47,211 nucleotides of DNA from Sulfurovum sp. Lineage in GTDB: Bacteria; Campylobacterota; Campylobacteria; Campylobacterales; Sulfurovaceae. Below the pieces are notes generated by a model, which did not search any database, was not told the DNA's origin, and worked only from the letters and a program-made list of their open reading frames with translations. Below, piece by piece: positions 26,241 to 33,359 of this stretch. The number at the start of each line of letters is the position of its first letter. Positions within the stretch are counted from its first letter, which is position 1. A program made the position numbers and the translations under genes. Location: contig JALSUP010000007.1 of assembly GCA_027071315.1 (NCBI GenBank), forward strand, positions 1-47,211, read 5' to 3'.

Positions 26241-27767
26241 ATGGCTGAGCAGTTTTCCAATCTCTACGAGATCATCGTTCATCAGGGTCAGAAGCGTAAG
26301 CGTAAAACAGCGCTTTTTGATGATGATATTAAGATCAGTTATGGCGAGATCCTGGAGAGAGCAGACAAACTGGCAGCCTATTTTGTACAGCAGGGCATCA
26401 AAGAGGGTGACAGGGTCGCCCTCTTTTTGCGGAATTCTCCGGAGTTCATCTATACCATTTTTGCTGTGGCAAAGATCGGTGCTGTCTCTGTACCGGTCAA
26501 TACTTTTTTAAAGTCTGAAGAGTTGGATTACATTCTCAAAGACAGTGGTGCAAAACTGCTTGTTGCTTCCGAGATACACAAAAAAGTAGTGAATGAAAAC
26601 TCTGTGTGCAGTAACATCCTTTGGGAAGGTGTCTCTTCAAAAGAGAAAGAACTTTCCTCTTTTGAAGATGCATTAATGCAGGAAAATGAAGTAGAACAGA
26701 CGGTACGAGGACTTGATGACTGTGCCGTGATCATTTATACTTCCGGTACCACTGGACAGCCCAAGGGTGCCATGCTCAGTAACAAAAACCTGTTGAGCAA
26801 TATGGAGTATTCCCGAAAACTCATAGAGGTGAAACCCAAAGACAGGATCATCGTCTTTTTACCGATGTTTCATACCTTTACCCTTACCGTGGGTGTCATC
26901 ATGCCGCTTTATGTGGGCGGGTCTATGGTCATCATCAAATCCCTGCAGCCCTTTAGCAATATTTTTAAACAAACACTTATGAAACGGGTGACACTCTTTT
27001 TCGGTATTCCCGATGTCTATAATGCCTTGGCAAAAGCCAAACTTCCCTGGTACTTTTTATGGTTCAACAAGATCCGTGCATTTATTTCCGGTGCGGCAGC
27101 GCTTCAGCCCAAGACGCTCGAAGCCATGTCTAAAAAGTTCAAGCGGGCAAAACTGCTTGAAGGGTACGGCTTGAGTGAAGCCAGTCCGGTGGTCTGTGTT
27201 AACACCATCAAAAAACAGAAAGCAGGTTCCGTAGGCTGTGCCATGTATGGCCATGCCGTCAAAATAGTCGATGCCGATATGAATGAACTTTCCCAGGGTA
27301 CGGTGGGAGACATCATCTTCAGCGGCGACAATGTCATGATGGGCTACCTGAACCGGCCTGAAGCCACAGCAGAGACCATCGTCAACGGCTGGCTCCTGAC
27401 AGGCGATATGGGTTACCTCGATGAAGAGGGGTTCCTCTACATTGTGGACAGAAAAAAAGACTTGATCATCTCCAAGGGGATCAACATCTACCCCCGGGAG
27501 ATAGAAGAGGTGATCGATATCTTTCTTGGTGTGAAAGCTTCTGCTGTTATAGGTATTTTTGATGAAAAAAGCGGTGAGATACCTGTAGCGTATATAGAGC
27601 TTGAAGATGAGGTAGAGTCAATCGATGAACAAGGCTTGCGCGTCCATATGCGGGAGAAGTTGGCAAACTATAAAATACCCAAACATCTTCACATCATAGA
27701 AGAACTTCCCAAAAATGCCACAGGGAAGATCCTCAAACGTGTCCTAAAAGAGAAATTGAATGGGTAG
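26241..27767 (+). CDS. long-chain acyl-CoA synthetase (FadD-like, AMP-forming)
   Basis: A 508-residue ligase that activates a carboxylic acid with ATP and CoA, most likely a fatty acid. Motifs are IIYTSGTTGQPKGAML (AMP binding), EGYGLSEASPVVCVN, GWLLTGDMGYLDEEGFLYI and the C-terminal catalytic lysine in LPKNATGKILKR. I start at the ATG 26241 directly after the fadL stop. The TAG stop lies in the GTAG foot of a family B REP-like hairpin. Beta-oxidation genes are not seen here, so direct use of acyl-CoA or acyl chains in lipids is possible. Confidence 0.9.
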   Translation: MAEQFSNLYEIIVHQGQKRKRKTALFDDDIKISYGEILERADKLAAYFVQQGIKEGDRVALFLRNSPEFIYTIFAVAKIGAVSVPVNTFLKSEELDYILKDSGAKLLVASEIHKKVVNENSVCSNILWEGVSSKEKELSSFEDALMQENEVEQTVRGLDDCAVIIYTSGTTGQPKGAMLSNKNLLSNMEYSRKLIEVKPKDRIIVFLPMFHTFTLTVGVIMPLYVGGSMVIIKSLQPFSNIFKQTLMKRVTLFFGIPDVYNALAKAKLPWYFLWFNKIRAFISGAAALQPKTLEAMSKKFKRAKLLEGYGLSEASPVVCVNTIKKQKAGSVGCAMYGHAVKIVDADMNELSQGTVGDIIFSGDNVMMGYLNRPEATAETIVNGWLLTGDMGYLDEEGFLYIVDRKKDLIISKGINIYPREIEEVIDIFLGVKASAVIGIFDEKSGEIPVAYIELEDEVESIDEQGLRVHMREKLANYKIPKHLHIIEELPKNATGKILKRVLKEKLNG

Positions 27768-27823
27768 GGTTGGCTTCAGCCGACCACAGTTCAATAGTGA
27801 TGGTCGGCTGAAGCCAACCCTAC
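27764..27823. repeat. REP-like hairpin pair, family B (second locus)
   Basis: Two inverted copies of GTAG plus stem GGTTGGCT/AGCCGACC: 27764-27785 (+) and 27802-27823 (-), feet outward. The GTAG of the first copy supplies the TAG stop of the acyl-CoA synthetase, and the second ends 7 bp before the nagA start. Confidence 0.9.
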
Positions 27824-27830
27824 AAAAGGA

Positions 27831-28958
27831 ATGAGTATCAAAGCGATCATCAATGGTAAACTTATTGTCAACGATGCCATTATTGAAGGTAAAACCCTTC
27901 TTTTTGACAAGAAGATCATCTCAATTTCAGACAGCGTTGACATGGAAAATATACAGACCATCGATGCCAAAGGCCACTACGTCTCTGCCGGCTTTATCGA
28001 CCTGCACATCCACGGGTCCGGGGGTGCAGATGTGATGGATGGCACGGCCGAAGCTTTGGAAACCATCTCTTCCACCCTTACACAGACGGGTACGACCTCT
28101 TTTCTCGCAACGACCATGACCATGTCAAGTGAAGTGATCGAGAAGGCTTTAGGCACTGTTCAAAACAATATGGGAAAAGTGTCGGGAGCCGAAATCCTTG
28201 GTGTCCATTTGGAAGGCCCTTTCATTAATGCTTCCAAGCATGGTGCTCAGGATCAAAAGTATATACAGCGTCCCGGTTTGGCATTGATCGATCATTATCT
28301 TGATATTGTCAAAATGATCACCCTTGCCCCTGAGGTAGAGGGTGCAGAATCTTTTGTCAAATATTTGCATACAAAGCATCCGCATATTATTTTGAGTATT
28401 GGACATTCAGAAGCGAACTATGAAGAGAGTAAAAAGAGTTTTAGCTGGGGTGTCTCACATGCCACACATCTCTTTAATGCCATGAATCCCTATCATCACA
28501 GGGAACCGGGAATCGTCGGGGCAGTCTTTGAAGACCCTGAGGTGAGTTGTGACATTATTGCCGACCTTGTTCATACCCATCCTTCCACTTTGGCCTTGAC
28601 CTATCAAGTCAAAAAAGAGAAACTTGTTTTGATCACTGATGCCATGCGTGCTGGGTGTATGAAATGCGGTACATATGATCTGGGTGGTCAGGCTGTGACT
28701 GTGGAGAATGGACAGGCGACACTCTCTGACGGTACCCTTGCAGGCTCAGTCCTGAAACTCAATGAAGCACTCAGACATATGGTGGCACATACCGCCATGA
28801 CCCGAATAGATGCGGTGAATGCCGTGACAAAAATACCTGCTGAAAAACTGGGTGTTAACAAAGGGGTGTTGAAAGAAGGGTATGATGCCGATATAGTCAT
28901 CTTTGATGAAGATTTCAGTATCATTACAACAATCATAGCCGGAGAGCAAAAAGGATAA
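27831..28958 (+). CDS. nagA: N-acetylglucosamine-6-phosphate deacetylase
   Basis: A 375-residue amidohydrolase that turns GlcNAc-6-phosphate into glucosamine-6-phosphate and acetate. Metal and substrate residues are seen in FIDLHIHGSGG, VHLEGPFINASKHGAQD, SIGHSEANYEES, THLFNAMNPYHHREPG and the catalytic Asp in VLITDAMRAG. The AAAGGA lies unusually close to the ATG. It comes just after a REP-like pair and 2 bp before the PTS IIA gene. No nagB (deaminase) is in the window, so the product may feed cell-wall precursor synthesis directly. Confidence 0.95.
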   Translation: MSIKAIINGKLIVNDAIIEGKTLLFDKKIISISDSVDMENIQTIDAKGHYVSAGFIDLHIHGSGGADVMDGTAEALETISSTLTQTGTTSFLATTMTMSSEVIEKALGTVQNNMGKVSGAEILGVHLEGPFINASKHGAQDQKYIQRPGLALIDHYLDIVKMITLAPEVEGAESFVKYLHTKHPHIILSIGHSEANYEESKKSFSWGVSHATHLFNAMNPYHHREPGIVGAVFEDPEVSCDIIADLVHTHPSTLALTYQVKKEKLVLITDAMRAGCMKCGTYDLGGQAVTVENGQATLSDGTLAGSVLKLNEALRHMVAHTAMTRIDAVNAVTKIPAEKLGVNKGVLKEGYDADIVIFDEDFSIITTIIAGEQKG

Positions 28959-28960
28959 AC

Positions 28961-29431
28961 ATGTTTGGATTTTTAAAACGTAAACCAAGAATAGTCAACG
29001 CCCCAATAGACGGGCAGCTTTTAGCCATAGAAAGTGTGGATGATGAAGTCTTTTCCCAGAAAATGGCAGGTGACGGTGTCGCTATTTTACCTGTGGGAAG
29101 TATTTTTACAGCCCCGATCGATGGTGTGATCACAAAAATATTTTCAACCAACCATGCCTACAGCATTAAGAACAAACAGGATCTGGAAGTGCTTGTACAC
29201 ATTGGTCTTGAAACGGTTGCCCTTAAAGGCGAAGGTTTTGAACGCCTGGCCAATGAAGGTGATGAAGTGAAAGCCGGAGATCCCATCATTAAAGTAGACC
29301 TGGACTACATTAAAGCCAATGCCAAAGACATCATCACCCCTATTTTAATTACCGATGAGAGTAAATACAATGAAATAGACAAAAATGATAATGTCGTGAT
29401 AAGCGGCGATGCCATTATGGAAGTGAGTTAA
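28961..29431 (+). CDS. crr: PTS glucose-family IIA component
   Basis: A 156-residue cytoplasmic phosphocarrier that takes phosphate from HPr and gives it to the IIB domain. The phosphorylated histidine is H80 in VHIGLETVALKG and the partner is H65 in NHAYSI, the same 15-residue spacing as in E. coli IIA-Glc. Gene order puts it with nagA, and the only IIBC in the window (nagE at 29643-31022) lacks its own IIA domain, so the two should work together. Confidence 0.93.
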   Translation: MFGFLKRKPRIVNAPIDGQLLAIESVDDEVFSQKMAGDGVAILPVGSIFTAPIDGVITKIFSTNHAYSIKNKQDLEVLVHIGLETVALKGEGFERLANEGDEVKAGDPIIKVDLDYIKANAKDIITPILITDESKYNEIDKNDNVVISGDAIMEVS

Positions 29432-29432
29432 G

Positions 29433-29525
29433 ATGCCGAGTGACAATATCTATTATTATGTGGTGTATGCTGTTATTTTAGTCGTGTTTTTTATTATTTT
29501 AAAGAGCCCGAAGAAAAAGAAATAG
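29433..29525 (+). CDS. 30-residue single-span membrane peptide
   Basis: An ORF starting 1 bp after the IIA stop: M-P-S-D-N then a tyrosine-rich and hydrophobic span (about residues 6-23) and a basic tail KSPKKKK, an N-out or hairpin-free single-span design. The tight spacing, membrane-like composition and positive C-terminus suggest that it is a real gene and not chance. No family is recognised. It may associate with the PTS membrane component. A REP-like pair follows 4 bp after its stop. Confidence 0.55.
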   Translation: MPSDNIYYYVVYAVILVVFFIILKSPKKKK

Positions 29526-29529
29526 TCGC

Positions 29530-29624
29530 GTAGGGTGCGTAATCACGCACCACATGGCTAAATCGGCATATCATGATACATTGACCGAAAGGGTTAAACA
29601 TAGGTGCGTGACTACGCACCCTAC
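29530..29624. repeat. REP-like hairpin pair, family C
   Basis: Two inverted copies of GTAG plus stem GGTGCGT/ACGCACC with 4-nt loops: 29530-29551 (+) and 29603-29624 (-), feet outward. It lies between the convergent small peptide gene and nagE and may also stop transcription from both sides. Confidence 0.88.
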
Positions 29625-29642
29625 GCGAGAGCATTGCAATAT

Positions 29643-31022
29643 TTATTTCATCGCTTCCTTAATCCCCTCAGCCACCTCTTCAGCCTTTGCCCCCAATACA
29701 ACCTGAATAGATTTCTTGTCAGGACGTATGACCCCTTTGGCTCCCAACTTCATAAAGTCTTCATCTTTCAATGCTGAACTGTCGGTCACAGACATGCGTA
29801 AGCGGGTAATACAGGCATCGGTATTGACAATGTTGTCAACACCTCCAAGGGCAGTAATGAAAGCCAAGGCTTCATCGGAAACCTCTCCTTCATTGTCATC
29901 TCCCGAAAGTTCCGTCTCCATGATCTTCAGCTTTAAAAACCTGATGAGGTAATAACTCAGGACAAAATAGAGTGCGGCAAAAACAATACCCAGAGGTAAA
30001 AGAAGCAGAGGCTTGGTTGCCAGTTTATAGTTGATAACGTAGTCAATGAAGCCTGCGGAGAAACCGAAACCGGCATGTATGTTGAAAAGTTGTGCCGTCG
30101 CCAATGCGAGACCGGTCAGGAGGGCATGCAGTACAAAGAGTGGCGGTGCCACAAAAAGAAAGAGAAATTCGAGGGGTTCGGTGATGCCTGTTAAAAAAGA
30201 GGTGAAGGCAACCCCTGCCAAAATGGCACCCGCTTTTTTTCGGTAGGCTTTGGGTGTGTTGAGGTAGATGGCATAGGTCATTGCAGGCAGACCGAACATC
30301 ATGACCAGATAGAAGCCTGACATATAGACACCGGCAGTAGGATCGCCTGCAAAGAAGCGGTGCAGGTCACCGTTGGCCACGACTTCGACACCATCTTTCA
30401 TATACGTGTAGTCACCGAGTTGGAACCAGAAGACCGAGTTGAGTATGTGGTGCAGACCCAGTGGGATGAGGAGACGGTTGAGGGTACCGTAAATGAAGGT
30501 ACCGACTTCTCCCAGACCGATGATCATATTGGAAAAGGCATCAATGCCGCCCTGTGCATAGTGCCAGAAGTATCCGGCCAGGACACCCACGACAATGGCA
30601 GCAAGTGCGGTAATGATGGGGACAAAACGTTTGCCTCCGAAAAAGCCTAAGAACTCAGGTACTTTAATGTTGTGGAAACGGTTGTAAAGTGTGCCTGCAA
30701 GTACACCGATGATGATACCCACAAAGACACCCATGTTGACATCTTTGTCAATACTGAGGTAAACCGCTTTTGCGATGAGCACACCGATGGCTCCGGCCAG
30801 GGCTGCCGCACCGTCATTGTTTTTGGCAAGTCCGTAGGCGATACCGATACCAAAGAGCATGTCAAGGTTGGAGAAGATGGCATCTCCGGCAGACTTCATA
30901 ATGAGGGCGATCTGCCCGTCAAAAATGTCACCAAAGCCCAAACGAAGCAGCAGCGCTGCCACAGGGAGTACGGCGATCGGGGTCATGAGGGCTTTCCCGA
31001 TGCGTTGCAGTAAGTTAAACAT
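29643..31022 (-). CDS. nagE: PTS N-acetylglucosamine-specific IIBC component
   Basis: A 459-residue sugar permease. The membrane IIC domain (about 1-365) starts with FNLLQRIGKALMTPIAVLPVA and has the GlcNAc/glucose-type loop GITEPLEFLFLFVAP. The IIB domain (about 385-459) has the phosphorylated Cys404 in NTDACITRLRMSV. E. coli NagE carries a IIA domain in addition; here IIA is a separate gene. GlcNAc specificity is inferred from sequence style and from nagA nearby. AGGAT stands upstream of the ATG. It follows the HPr-EI gene by 25 bp. Confidence 0.92.
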   Translation of the reverse strand: MFNLLQRIGKALMTPIAVLPVAALLLRLGFGDIFDGQIALIMKSAGDAIFSNLDMLFGIGIAYGLAKNNDGAAALAGAIGVLIAKAVYLSIDKDVNMGVFVGIIIGVLAGTLYNRFHNIKVPEFLGFFGGKRFVPIITALAAIVVGVLAGYFWHYAQGGIDAFSNMIIGLGEVGTFIYGTLNRLLIPLGLHHILNSVFWFQLGDYTYMKDGVEVVANGDLHRFFAGDPTAGVYMSGFYLVMMFGLPAMTYAIYLNTPKAYRKKAGAILAGVAFTSFLTGITEPLEFLFLFVAPPLFVLHALLTGLALATAQLFNIHAGFGFSAGFIDYVINYKLATKPLLLLPLGIVFAALYFVLSYYLIRFLKLKIMETELSGDDNEGEVSDEALAFITALGGVDNIVNTDACITRLRMSVTDSSALKDEDFMKLGAKGVIRPDKKSIQVVLGAKAEEVAEGIKEAMK

Positions 31023-31047
31023 CTATTCTTATCCTTCTAAAGTATTT

Positions 31048-32874
31048 CTACTGTTCTCTAATGGTTTTTTTTGTCTCGGCAATACGTTTGGCTGAAACAG
31101 AGAGTGTTTCAAGTCCAATTTCCAGCAGCTTCGGGATGGCTTCTGTGTTCGCAGCCAACTCTCCGCAAATACTGACAGGTTTTTCTGCTTTACTGACGAT
31201 CAGCGCAAGGGCATCGAAAACAGCAGGAGAGAGGTCATTGGTCTTGAGTGTGGCGTGGGTACGCTCTATGGCAAAGAGGTACTGGGTGAGGTCATTGGTT
31301 CCGATGGAGTAGAAGTCAACGACTTTGTTGAAATCTTCCAAAAGAAAGAGGACAGAAGGCACTTCGATCATAATGCCAAAATGAATATTGGAAATATCGA
31401 TCTCATACTCTTTCGCTACATTTTGTGCAAAGGCTTTGGCTTCCATGAACTCTTCAACAGAAGAGACCATAGGGAACATGATCTTGACAGCGCTGTGCTG
31501 TGCCGCAGAAAAGATGGCATGCAGCTGCTCTGCAATGATTTCAGGGTGGGTGTTAAAAAGTCTCACACCGCGTATGCCCAAAAAAGGATTGTCTTCCTGA
31601 ATGAGGGTAATGTAGGGGAGTGCTTTGTCTCCTCCCACATCAAGTGTACGCACGGTAACCTCGTCAAAAAGAGCAAAAATGGCTTGGTAGGCTGCCACCT
31701 GTTTCTCGTAGGAGGGCTGTTCTTTTTTAAAAAGAAACTCCGTACGTAAAAGTCCAATCCCCTCTGCCCCTTCCTCTTTGGCTGTTCTGGCAGAGTCAGG
31801 GTCTGTCACATTGGCTAAGACTTTTATGCGTTTACCTGTTTTTGTCTCTGCTGCTTCAAAACGCTTTTCAAAAGCTGATTGCTGTGCTTCTTTATCTGCT
31901 CTTTCTCTTTTGCGAGCGGATTCAAGCTCTTTTTCACTGGCCTCAAGGACAATGAGTCCGGCATGGGCATCGAGAATGATCCGGCTATCCTCTTCAATAG
32001 GCGTATAGTCTGCAATGAGTGAAGGCAGACCTGCCCCGCGAAGTAAGATAGCCGTATGTGAGTTGAGCGAAGTCTCTTTGAGAATGACTGCCTGTACCGA
32101 AGTGTGGGAAAGTGTCTCTATCTGGGAGGGGAGCAGATCATCTGCCATCAGAATGAAAGGATGCTCCGGGAAGTGCATTTCACTTGTGATCCCCAAATGT
32201 GCTTTAATGCGTTGGAGGATGTCCTTATAGTCGACAATTTTGGCTTCAAGTTTTGTTCCCATGAGTTGTGAGGAAGCATTGGCAATACTCTTTTCCAGAG
32301 AAGCAAGGTCCGTCACTTCGGCTTTTAGGGAAGAGAGCAACTCTTTTTGTGCCAGATAAATGTCTGCATTGCTTTTCTCTTTATTATCCGAATAGAGTGT
32401 GGTCAACTCTGCTTCACTTTTTTCGAAGGCTTCTTCAAAACTCAGGGTCGAGGCTCTGTTTGATTGGGTCTCCCGGTAGCGTGTTGCAGGCCCGATGGCA
32501 ATACCGGAAGCGATGATCTCCCCGGATATGGTCTTGCTTTCGTAAGTCATCTCTTCTTTCTCAACCACAGAGATTTCGACATCGTCCTGCATGAGCGTGT
32601 GAAACAGACTGCTGAGTGCTTTTAAGGCTTCTTCTGCATCTTTTCCTTTGGCTCTTACCGTAAAAGTGTCTCCCTGTTCCAAAGAGAGAGACAGAAGGGT
32701 ATTGACCCCTTTGGCATCAGCATTTTTCCCTTGAAAAGAGGCTTGTATGTCCGACTGGTACTGTTTGGCAGTCGCCACAAATTTGGCAACAGGTCTCAGG
32801 TGAAAGCCGTTACCCGAAGTGACTGTCAATTCAGCCGAGTGCGGCTTGGAGAAAAAGAGAGAAAAGAGTCCCAT
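31048..32874 (-). CDS. HPr-enzyme I fusion phosphotransferase
   Basis: A 608-residue fusion of the two general PTS proteins. HPr (about 14-95) has the phosphorylated H25 in NGFHLRPVAKF and the serine region NTLLSLSLEQGD. Enzyme I (about 112-608) has the phosphohistidine in SLNSHTAILLRGAGLPSL and the PEP-binding barrel motifs TLDVGGDKALPY, GLLRTEFLF, MFPMVSS, IMIEVPSVL and STNDLTQY. This order, HPr first, resembles the tail of NagF/FruB-type IIA-HPr-EI proteins without the IIA. It would pass phosphate from PEP to the IIA gene product and on to NagE. Confidence 0.93.
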   Translation of the reverse strand: MGLFSLFFSKPHSAELTVTSGNGFHLRPVAKFVATAKQYQSDIQASFQGKNADAKGVNTLLSLSLEQGDTFTVRAKGKDAEEALKALSSLFHTLMQDDVEISVVEKEEMTYESKTISGEIIASGIAIGPATRYRETQSNRASTLSFEEAFEKSEAELTTLYSDNKEKSNADIYLAQKELLSSLKAEVTDLASLEKSIANASSQLMGTKLEAKIVDYKDILQRIKAHLGITSEMHFPEHPFILMADDLLPSQIETLSHTSVQAVILKETSLNSHTAILLRGAGLPSLIADYTPIEEDSRIILDAHAGLIVLEASEKELESARKRERADKEAQQSAFEKRFEAAETKTGKRIKVLANVTDPDSARTAKEEGAEGIGLLRTEFLFKKEQPSYEKQVAAYQAIFALFDEVTVRTLDVGGDKALPYITLIQEDNPFLGIRGVRLFNTHPEIIAEQLHAIFSAAQHSAVKIMFPMVSSVEEFMEAKAFAQNVAKEYEIDISNIHFGIMIEVPSVLFLLEDFNKVVDFYSIGTNDLTQYLFAIERTHATLKTNDLSPAVFDALALIVSKAEKPVSICGELAANTEAIPKLLEIGLETLSVSAKRIAETKKTIREQ

Positions 32875-32877
32875 AGG

Positions 32878-33288
32878 CTACTGACTGTCTCTGACACAAC
32901 GTACATAACGGTCATAATAGCGAGAAGCTTTTGAACTGGCACCACGCTTGAAGTTCACACCCCAAAAAGCGTCATCTTCATCAGCAACATGTGTTTTTGT
33001 CCAGTAAAAAGATTCAGGTTCCACATAAGAAAAAGCAGGAAGAATGGCGGGAGAGACACGTTTGTAGTCAATAAGAGTGAGCAGCTCATGTATGGTTGGC
33101 AGTCGCCAGTCCAAATGTCCACCCAGGTGCAATTCTGAGCAGTACTCTTTTGCCCTTGGCTGGGTAATTTTTGTTTCTCTGACGTGGGCTGTGTCTTCCC
33201 ACATCAGTTTTGTGTTCTTGTCCTGTATCATCGTGATTTCAGCAAGACCATAAGAGAAAAACAGAGAAATAAGTAAAATAAAACGCAT
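32878..33288 (-). CDS. secreted DUF1566/Lcl-domain protein
   Basis: A 136-residue exported protein. The signal peptide (about residues 1-15) starts MRFILLISLFFSYG. The mature part follows the DUF1566 pattern: MWEDTAHV, the H-x-DWRLPT signature GHLDWRLPTIHELLTL, YWTKTHV and VRCVRDSQ. Function of this domain is unknown; it is often in extracellular or surface proteins. I use the ATG at 33288, 6 nt after AAGGAG; the adjacent ATG at 33291 is possible. It stops 3 bp before the HPr-EI start, so it is probably first gene of the PTS operon. Confidence 0.82.
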   Translation of the reverse strand: MRFILLISLFFSYGLAEITMIQDKNTKLMWEDTAHVRETKITQPRAKEYCSELHLGGHLDWRLPTIHELLTLIDYKRVSPAILPAFSYVEPESFYWTKTHVADEDDAFWGVNFKRGASSKASRYYDRYVRCVRDSQ

Positions 33289-33312
33289 CATAGACTCCTT
33301 TTGATTAATAAG

Positions 33313-33336
33313 AGTATAGCAAATATTTGTTATACT
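33313..33336. promoter_or_regulatory. palindromic back-to-back promoter
   Basis: A 24-bp near-perfect palindrome (one mismatched pair) whose ends are two extended -10 boxes: TGC-TATACT on the minus strand (33313-33321) for the DUF1566/PTS genes, and TGT-TATACT on the plus strand (33328-33336) for the AAA+ gene. The two RNA polymerase sites overlap, so only one can be used at a time. Confidence 0.65.
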
Positions 33337-33359
33337 CAAAGAAAAAATTAGGAAAATGA

